A stretch of 9,860 nt of DNA, taken from NCBI GenBank assembly GCA_947169005.1, contig CAMVOG010000072.1, positions 1 through 9,860 on the forward strand. Direction: 5' to 3'. Each line of letters begins with the position of its first letter. Positions within the stretch are counted from its first letter, which is position 1. Shown here piece by piece: positions 5,953 through 9,860 of this stretch. The notes beneath the pieces were generated by a model. The model was not told where the DNA came from. It ran no database searches and saw only the letters and a list, made by a program, of their open reading frames with translations. The position numbers were made by a program, and so were the translations under genes. The stretch comes from an uncultured Clostridia bacterium (GTDB taxonomy: Bacteria > Bacillota > Clostridia > Oscillospirales > Oscillospiraceae).

Positions 5953-8280
5953 TTATCCGTAGTAGTAGACGGGCTCTTCCTCTACCTCCACGATGGGGAT
6001 CAGCTTGAGCTGGGTCCAGGTGGCGCGGTCCAGGACAAGGGCCTGGCTGGGGCTGACGAGGTAAATGTTCTCATTCACATAGAAGCCCCGCATGTCGTAT
6101 TCGTAGTTCTCAAAATTGAAGTGGGTCACTTCCGTGAAGCCCTTGGCGGGATCGTAGCTGTACACGTAGTAGTTCCCGTCGGCCACGAAGCCGATGATGT
6201 TCTGCTCCGGGCTGATGAAGAAGGCCTTGTGGTTGTAGAGAGCCGGGCTGTAGGTGGTGTCCAGCACCAGGGAATTCTCCACCTTCACGTCGCCCTTGTC
6301 GGTGGTGTCGAACATCACGAGCTTGAGCTGGCCGGTGCGCCCGGTCTCCTCGTCGGCGTCACGGCCGAAGCCGAAGAGCCGTCCCTCACCCCAGCCGTGG
6401 AGATACTCGGAGAAGCCGGGGAGCTTCAGCGCGCTCATCACCGTGGGGGCCGTGGGGTCGGAGAGGTCCACCGCGAAGAGGGGGTCCACCTGGCGGAAGG
6501 TGCAGAAGTAGGCAACGTCGCCGTCAAAGCGGGCGGAGTAGACCTGCTCGCCGGGGGCCAGGTCCTCGATGCTGCCCACGGTCACAAGCTGCTCGTTGAG
6601 GATATACAGGCCCGTGGCGCTGTTGTCCTCGCCCCAGACGTAGTTGGTGAAGCCATAGGCCTCGTCGGTGTAGAGCTTGTAGCTGTAGCCGTTGGCGGTG
6701 GTGACGATGCGCAGGAGGCCGTCCGCCTCGTCGGCGGAGAACTGGCTGTCCATGTAGCCGGGCACGGAGCCCTGGGCGGCCAGCTCCAGGCCCTCCTCGG
6801 TCAGATCAAAGCGGTGGATCTGCGTGCTGCTGTAGTTCAGGTGCTCCTCCACGGTGTAGACGCTTTCCGTGTAGGTGTTCACCACCTCATTGGCCCACTC
6901 GGAGCCGAAAACATAGAGGCTGTCGGCGCTCATGTAGACCTCGTCGCCCGCGCCCAGCAGGGACTGGGCCTTCAGCAGCTCGCCGGTGGCAACGTCATAG
7001 GCGCCCACCACGACGAATTCGTTGCTGTCCCCGGCGATGCAGATATCCCCGGCGGCGATGGGCTCCGCCGCGCCGTCCGCGTAGAGGCGGGGAACGAAGG
7101 TGACGGGGTCCTCCTCGTCGTAGTTATACACCCAGTAGTTGGTGACGAAATAGAGGCGGCCGTTCAGCAGGCGGGAGCTGACGAGCCAGCCGTCCTGCCC
7201 CTTGGAGGCGATGGTCTTGGGCGCGGCGGGGTCCGTCACGTCCAGCACGTCCAGGCAGGTGTAGCTCTCGTTCTCATAGCCCCAGCCGTCCGCGGTCTCG
7301 TAATCGTGGTAGTAGTTATAGCCGGAGAGGATGGCTACCCGCCCGTCCTGCACGAACATTTCCCGGGGATTCTTGTTGGTGGAGCTGTAGTCGTAGTACT
7401 TGCTCTCCTCCTTGTTGTTGTCGGTCCAGTCGCTGTAGCCGATCTGCGTGCGGGAGATGATCTCGCTGTCCCCGCCCGCGGCGGAGAGAATGGTGAGCTG
7501 CATCGCGTTGTCCAGCACATAGATGTACTTGCCGTCGGTCTTGACGATGTCGCCCTCGTCGATGCCCTTCACCTGCACGTTGGTGCCGGAGTACTCGTCT
7601 GCGCCCTTTCCGCCGGCCTCGGCGGCGGAGCTGCCGGTGTTGGAGTTCATCTCAGGCTCCGCGGCGGGAGCGGTTTCCATGGGGGCCTCCTCGGCCTCCA
7701 CCGCGTCCTCGGTGACGGTGTAGCGCTCCCCGCCCCAGGTGGCCTTCACGGCCTCGGCCACCTCATCGTAATCGGCGGCGAAGCGCAGGGCGGCGGGGGC
7801 GGCGGTAGCCAGGGCGATGGTGCGGGTGGCCTCGTCATAGCTGAGGCTGTAGCCCAGGTAGGGGGCCAGGTCCGCCAGCTTGTAGTAGTTGCTGCCGCCG
7901 ACCTTGTAGGCCGCCACGCCCTGGACGGCGCGGCCGTTGATCCACAGGGGATCGCGGCTGGGCTGGGCCATGGCGAAGAGGGCGCTCCCGGCGGAGAACT
8001 CGGAGCCGTTGGGCGTATAGCTCTCGCCCGTGGTCAGCTCCACGCGGCCCTCAGCCTCGTTCCAGTTGACGGCGAAGCGGCTGGGGCTCTCCGTCAGCAG
8101 CATGGCCAGGTCCCGCAGCTTGAAGTAGTTGTAACCGTCCACATTGTAGGCGGCGGCCTTCACGGCCTTTCCATCGATCTCCAGCCCCTGGTTGGAGAGG
8201 GACACGTCCGCCGCCAGCGCGGCGGGCAGCAGCGCCAGCGCGATCGCCAGCACCAAAAGCAGGGATATGAGCTTCTTCAT
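5953..8280 (-). CDS. Secreted beta-propeller protein with copper-amine-oxidase-like N-terminal repeats
   Basis: A 775-residue exported protein. MKKLISLLLVLAIALALLP and the Ala-Leu-Ala at 21-23 form a Sec signal peptide. Residues ~25-80 and ~110-160 are two repeats of the copper amine oxidase N-terminal-like (stalk) domain, with the marks YNVDGYNYFKLRDLA and YKVGGSNYYKLADLA. No catalytic amine oxidase domain is present; in Clostridia this module is generally a non-enzymatic extracellular domain. A Glu/Ala/Ser/Pro-rich linker (~190-225) leads to GTNVQVKGIDEGDIVKTDGK (from 232), the hallmark start of the secreted beta-propeller family (PF09826 type, distantly WD40-like), which continues to the C-terminus. 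Ligand and role are unknown; surface binding or sensing is an inference. AAAGGAAG before the ATG supports the start. It is a single gene, convergent with the activase gene on its 3' side. An unbroken antisense frame covers it but looks like a composition artefact. Confidence 0.88.
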   Translation of the reverse strand: MKKLISLLLVLAIALALLPAALAADVSLSNQGLEIDGKAVKAAAYNVDGYNYFKLRDLAMLLTESPSRFAVNWNEAEGRVELTTGESYTPNGSEFSAGSALFAMAQPSRDPLWINGRAVQGVAAYKVGGSNYYKLADLAPYLGYSLSYDEATRTIALATAAPAALRFAADYDEVAEAVKATWGGERYTVTEDAVEAEEAPMETAPAAEPEMNSNTGSSAAEAGGKGADEYSGTNVQVKGIDEGDIVKTDGKYIYVLDNAMQLTILSAAGGDSEIISRTQIGYSDWTDNNKEESKYYDYSSTNKNPREMFVQDGRVAILSGYNYYHDYETADGWGYENESYTCLDVLDVTDPAAPKTIASKGQDGWLVSSRLLNGRLYFVTNYWVYNYDEEDPVTFVPRLYADGAAEPIAAGDICIAGDSNEFVVVGAYDVATGELLKAQSLLGAGDEVYMSADSLYVFGSEWANEVVNTYTESVYTVEEHLNYSSTQIHRFDLTEEGLELAAQGSVPGYMDSQFSADEADGLLRIVTTANGYSYKLYTDEAYGFTNYVWGEDNSATGLYILNEQLVTVGSIEDLAPGEQVYSARFDGDVAYFCTFRQVDPLFAVDLSDPTAPTVMSALKLPGFSEYLHGWGEGRLFGFGRDADEETGRTGQLKLVMFDTTDKGDVKVENSLVLDTTYSPALYNHKAFFISPEQNIIGFVADGNYYVYSYDPAKGFTEVTHFNFENYEYDMRGFYVNENIYLVSPSQALVLDRATWTQLKLIPIVEVEEEPVYYYG

Positions 8281-8297
8281 GATCGATCTTCCTTTCG

Positions 8298-8339
8298 TTG
8301 TTAATAGTTCAGAGTTTATAGTTCAGAGTTCAGAGTTTG
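8298..8339. repeat. Heptamer-period repeat tract upstream of the beta-propeller gene
   Basis: Six consecutive 7-base units in exact register from 8298. The core units are TAGTTCA (8305-8311 and 8319-8325), GAGTTTA (8312-8318), GAGTTCA (8326-8332) and GAGTTTG (8333-8339). The tract starts 17 bases upstream of the ATG, so it would lie in the leader of the mRNA. The register is kept while bases at fixed positions vary, which is typical of short tandem heptamer families in some bacterial genomes. Confidence 0.8.
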
Positions 8340-8363
8340 AAAGGGTCAAGCAATTTCAGCTTA

Positions 8364-8392
8364 AGCATATACCGTTGCAGGGCCGTATGCAA
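8364..8392 (-). promoter_or_regulatory. Candidate promoter of the beta-propeller gene
   Basis: Read on the - strand: TTGCAT (8392-8387), 17-base spacer, TATGCT (8369-8364). Spacing is ideal but each hexamer matches the consensus only partly. A transcript from here would have an ~75-base leader that includes the heptamer tract. TTGACC with TATAAA nearer the gene has a 23-base spacer and is less likely. Confidence 0.35.
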
Positions 8393-8476
8393 GGCCTTTG
8401 GGGCCTTTTACTCTCTTTGACGGGGGAAAAGGAGAAAAGTTCCCGCGGGAGGAAAAATATTTTCAAAATAACCATG

Positions 8477-8498
8477 GCGCAAAAAAGAAGGGGCGACG
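8477..8498. repeat. 22-bp direct repeat, copy A
   Basis: GCGC, six A, GAAGGGGCG, then ACG. The same 22 bases occur at 8655-8676 with one difference (A to G at 8496). In the second copy the sequence is the left arm of a perfect terminator; here the right arm is degenerate (CTGCCGCCC near 8511-8519), so this looks like a decayed or rearranged terminator copy. Confidence 0.75.
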
Positions 8499-8533
8499 CT
8501 TTCGGGCAAAACTGCCGCCCGCCACAGGGGAGA

Positions 8534-8575
8534 AAGACTGAAGACTGAAAACTTAAGACTTAAAAATGAATAATG
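8534..8575. repeat. Heptamer-period repeat tract leading into the inverted-repeat element
   Basis: Six units in strict 7-base register: AAGACTG twice (8534-8547), AAAACTT (8548-8554), AAGACTT (8555-8561), AAAAATG (8562-8568) and AATAATG (8569-8575). The last two units are also the left end of the inverted-repeat element that starts at 8563. No coding signal is seen. Confidence 0.8.
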
Positions 8576-8642
8576 GCGGTGGCGCTGCGCGCTAATTAAA
8601 TATCCCGCGAAGCGGGCTCCACAATTATTCAGTATTCATTTT
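8563..8642. repeat. ~80-bp imperfect inverted-repeat (MITE-like) element
   Basis: The ends are AAAATGAATA (8563-8572) and its exact complement TATTCATTTT (8633-8642). The right end carries an extra 7-base unit (complement TGAATAC then TGAATAA). The interior has GGCGCTGCGCGC (8581-8592), an AT-rich stretch TAATTAAATAT, and a hairpin CCCGC GAA GCGGG (8604-8616). The size, terminal inverted repeats and heptamer flanks resemble a miniature inverted-repeat element; no transposase gene is present in the window and no target-site duplication is evident. Confidence 0.5.
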
Positions 8643-8654
8643 GCAAAAACCGCA

Positions 8655-8676
8655 GCGCAAAAAAGAAGGGGCGGCG
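8655..8676. repeat. 22-bp direct repeat, copy B
   Basis: Second copy of the 8477-8498 sequence with a single difference. Here it forms the A-tract and left arm of the terminator at 8659-8690. Confidence 0.75.
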
Positions 8677-8690
8677 TGAGCCGCCCCTTC
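8659..8690 (-). terminator. Intrinsic terminator for the right-hand activase gene
   Basis: Read on the - strand: GAAGGGGCGGC (8690-8680), loop TCAC, GCCGCCCCTTC (8675-8665), then TTTTTT (8664-8659). A perfect 11-bp stem followed by six T. It is about 213 bases past the activase stop, so that transcript would carry a long 3' untranslated region containing the complement of repeat copy 2 and its hairpins. Confidence 0.88.
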
Positions 8691-8695
8691 AGACT

Positions 8696-8784
8696 GTAGA
8701 CAAAGTCAAAAGTAAACCAACCGGTGCAGATATGCATGGGGGTCTGTGAGGGGGAGGGGACTCCCCCTCACGTTTTAATCCTTG
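8696..8784 (+). repeat. 89-bp intergenic direct repeat, copy 2
   Basis: Gap-free match to 5758-5846 in the same orientation. The 11-bp hairpin GTGAGGGGGAG (8746-8756), loop GGGA, CTCCCCCTCAC (8761-8771) is identical in both copies, while the flanks differ at scattered positions. TGCAGATATGCA (8725-8736) forms a small hairpin that is only partly kept in copy 1. Unlike copy 1 it lies between two genes on the - strand, with no + strand gene before it, which argues against it being simply an operon terminator. Confidence 0.8.
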
Positions 8785-8819
8785 TGAAAAAGGAAAATCG
8801 GACAGATTTTCCTTTTTCA
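8785..8819. other. 15-bp AT-rich hairpin present only in repeat copy 2
   Basis: TGAAAAAGGAAAATC (8785-8799), loop GGACA, GATTTTCCTTTTTCA (8805-8819): a perfect 15-bp stem starting at the first base after the 89-bp repeat. Copy 1 has no counterpart; there the CGAC-core hairpin follows directly. Confidence 0.8.
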
Positions 8820-8822
8820 TGC

Positions 8823-8853
8823 TGAGTGTGTCGACAATTTGTCGACACACTCA
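8823..8853. other. Hairpin with CGACAATTTGTCG core
   Basis: TGAGTGTGTCGAC (8823-8835), loop AATTT, GTCGACACACTCA (8841-8853): a perfect 13-bp stem. The core matches 5859-5871 with one base change, while the outer arms are unrelated in sequence to those at 5847-5883 yet again fully complementary. Confidence 0.8.
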
Positions 8854-8876
8854 AGGGGCGGCGTGGGCCGCCCCTT
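8853..8876. other. GC-rich hairpin, terminator-like stem without a clear U-tract
   Basis: AAGGGGCGGC (8853-8862), loop GTGG, GCCGCCCCTT (8867-8876). The stem is shared with the terminator at 8665-8690 (same arms, loop GTGA there), but neither strand has a T-run after it: TTCGGGGAAA on +, GAGTGTGT on -. It lies 26 bases past the activase stop. Confidence 0.7.
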
Positions 8877-8902
8877 CGGGGAAATCCGGTTGGTTAAAAA
8901 GG

Positions 8903-9860
8903 TCAGTGGATCGTCACGTGCTTGAGCCCCACGTCCTCCATGACCTTTTTCAGGCGCTGCATCTGGGCGTCGGAGGGAGGCGTGGCCTCGGCGATGGGCT
9001 TGTCGCTGATGCGGAGGTATTTCGTGACGCCCAGGTTGTGATAGGGCAGCAGCTGCACGACCTCCACGGCGTCCCCCAGCTCCAGGCAGAACTCGGCGGT
9101 CTTGCGGATGTTCTCCACATCGTTGTTGAACATGGGGATCACGGGGATGCGGATCTGCAGCTTGGCCCCCGCGGCGGCCAGCTTGCGGGCGTTCTCCAGG
9201 ATGGGCTTGTTGGGCACGCCCACCATGGCCTCGTGCTTATCGTTATCCATGTGCTTGAGATCGTAAAGCCAGAGGTCCGTATAGGGCAGGGCCCGCTCGA
9301 TGACGGACCAGGAGGCGAAGCCGGTGGTATCCACGGCGGTGTGGATGCCCTCCTCCTTCATGCGCTTGAGGACGGCGACGGTGAAATCGGGCTGGGTGAG
9401 GCACTCGCCGCCGGAAATGGTGACGCCGCCGCCGGAGTTCTCATAGAAACGGCGGTCCTGCAGCAGGCGGTTGCAGAGGCGCTCCACCGTGTAGTCCTCG
9501 CCGCAGATGTACAGGGCGTTGGGGTAGCAGACCTGGGCGCAGTCGCCGCAGTTGTCGCAGAGGTCGCGCTTGACGTGGACCAGCTGCACCTCCTCCCCGG
9601 TTTTGGCGTCCAGGCGGGTGCCGCCCAGCTCCAGCGCGCCCTTGGTGCAGGCCTTGATGCAGCGGGAGCGGCAAAGCTCCGTGCCCGTGCAGCGCATGGA
9701 GATCCAGCTGAGCTGGGGATAGTAGGCCTGGCTCTCGGGGCTGTGGCACCAGGGACAGTGGAGGGGGCAGCCCTTCAGAAAGGCGGTGGTGCGCACGCCG
9801 GGGCCGTCCTGCACGGAGAAGCCCTGAATATCATAGAGCTTGCCGGTCAATTCTTTTTCT
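8903..9860 (-). CDS. Radical SAM glycyl-radical-enzyme activating protein (second type), 5' end possibly outside window
   Basis: Activase expected to generate the glycyl radical on a partner enzyme using SAM. Residues are counted from the TTG at 9850-9848. IQGFSVQDGPGVRTTAFLKG is the activase signature, and Cys28, Cys32 and Cys35 (CPLHCPWC) bind the radical SAM cluster. The insert has C54-x5-C60-x3-C64-x3-C68, then C98-x2-C101-x2-C104-x3-C108. The longer first spacing recalls activases of decarboxylase/benzylsuccinate-synthase-type enzymes, but no specific target is claimed. The SAM loop reads SGGEC (146-150), with Cys instead of the usual Pro. The C-terminus VTIH is a normal family end. The only start codon in view is TTG without a clear ribosome binding site, and the frame stays open through 9860, so the true start may lie upstream. 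The partner could be encoded just beyond the window. Confidence 0.9.
   Translation of the reverse strand, partial: EKELTGKLYDIQGFSVQDGPGVRTTAFLKGCPLHCPWCHSPESQAYYPQLSWISMRCTGTELCRSRCIKACTKGALELGGTRLDAKTGEEVQLVHVKRDLCDNCGDCAQVCYPNALYICGEDYTVERLCNRLLQDRRFYENSGGGVTISGGECLTQPDFTVAVLKRMKEEGIHTAVDTTGFASWSVIERALPYTDLWLYDLKHMDNDKHEAMVGVPNKPILENARKLAAAGAKLQIRIPVIPMFNNDVENIRKTAEFCLELGDAVEVVQLLPYHNLGVTKYLRISDKPIAEATPPSDAQMQRLKKVMEDVGLKHVTIH

Larger units (their letters stand above)
8281..8902. other. 622-base non-coding region, dense in repeats and hairpins
   Basis: Lies between the start of the beta-propeller gene and the 3' end of the right-hand activase; both genes are on the - strand. Besides the features listed separately it holds AAGGCC TTTGG GGCCTT followed by TTTA (8391-8409, a weak + strand terminator-like hairpin) and the palindrome TCCCGCGGGA (8441-8450). 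The stretch about 8410-8476 otherwise shows nothing recognisable. Short open frames crossing the region lack ribosome binding sites and protein-like sequence. Confidence 0.75.

Noticed and set aside
5866..8304. 812-codon open frame on the + strand covering the beta-propeller gene
   Set aside because: Its translation is Val/Gly/His/Leu-rich low-complexity sequence with no domain. The opposite frame has a signal peptide, recognisable domains, a ribosome binding site and a terminator. A long antisense frame is expected from the GC-rich codon bias.
8192..8548. 118-codon open frame on the + strand in the intergenic region
   Set aside because: It starts inside the beta-propeller gene in antisense, runs through the heptamer repeats and has no ribosome binding site or conserved motif.
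8298..8575. Possible CRISPR array from short regular repeats
   Set aside because: Units are 7 bases with no spacers; there are no 25-40 base repeats and no cas genes in the window.
5758..8784. Composite transposon formed by the two 89-bp repeats
   Set aside because: There is no transposase, no terminal inverted repeats at the element ends and no target-site duplication; the bracketing arrangement is reported but not called a transposon.
8281..8902. Possible riboswitch or tRNA in the long intergenic region
   Set aside because: No cloverleaf, T-loop motif or recognised riboswitch core could be found by eye; the structure seen is simple hairpins and repeats.

Overview
The window is a GC-rich, gene-dense bacterial chromosome segment. 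The likely source is an anaerobic member of the Clostridia, most plausibly a high-GC Oscillospiraceae-type gut Firmicute. The reasons are a clostridial-type D-Ala-D-Ala ligase, a YitT/DUF2179 membrane protein, two glycyl-radical-enzyme activases (oxygen-sensitive chemistry), a secreted protein with copper-amine-oxidase-like N-terminal repeats, strong AGGAGG-type ribosome binding sites, and intergenic regions with 7-bp-period repeats and GC-rich hairpins. The taxonomy is an inference from content, not a search result.

Layout. Positions 44-3346 hold three genes on the + strand with short gaps: D-alanine--D-alanine ligase (ddl), peptide chain release factor 2 (prfB, with no in-frame UGA) and a YitT-family membrane protein. 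They probably form one transcript, ended by a clean intrinsic terminator at 3352-3379. A good sigma-A-type promoter (TTGCCT-17-TATACT) follows at 3385-3413. It drives a MATE-family multidrug/cation antiporter (3462-4814) and, 16 bases further on, a radical SAM glycyl-radical-enzyme activase (4831-5736). Positions 5737-5952 are a convergent intergenic region full of hairpins. A long - strand gene (5953-8280) encodes a secreted beta-propeller protein. Positions 8281-8902 are a 622-base non-coding region rich in repeats and hairpins. At the right edge (8903-9860, - strand) is a second, distinct glycyl-radical-enzyme activase whose frame is still open at the window end.

How the parts relate. The first three genes are housekeeping (cell wall precursor, translation termination) plus a membrane protein of unclear role. 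The two activases are the catalytic theme of the right half. Each should install a glycyl radical on a partner enzyme, but no glycyl radical enzyme is encoded here, so the partners lie outside the window or elsewhere in the genome. The secreted beta-propeller gene sits between the two activases and is bracketed by two same-orientation copies of an 89-bp intergenic repeat, offset by exactly 2938 bp.

The least explained material is non-coding. It comprises the duplicated 89-bp element with its invariant 11-bp hairpin, a trailing hairpin with a conserved CGACRATTTGTCG core but different, fully self-complementary arms, three separate tracts with strict 7-bp periodicity, and an ~80-bp imperfect inverted-repeat element that resembles a miniature mobile element.
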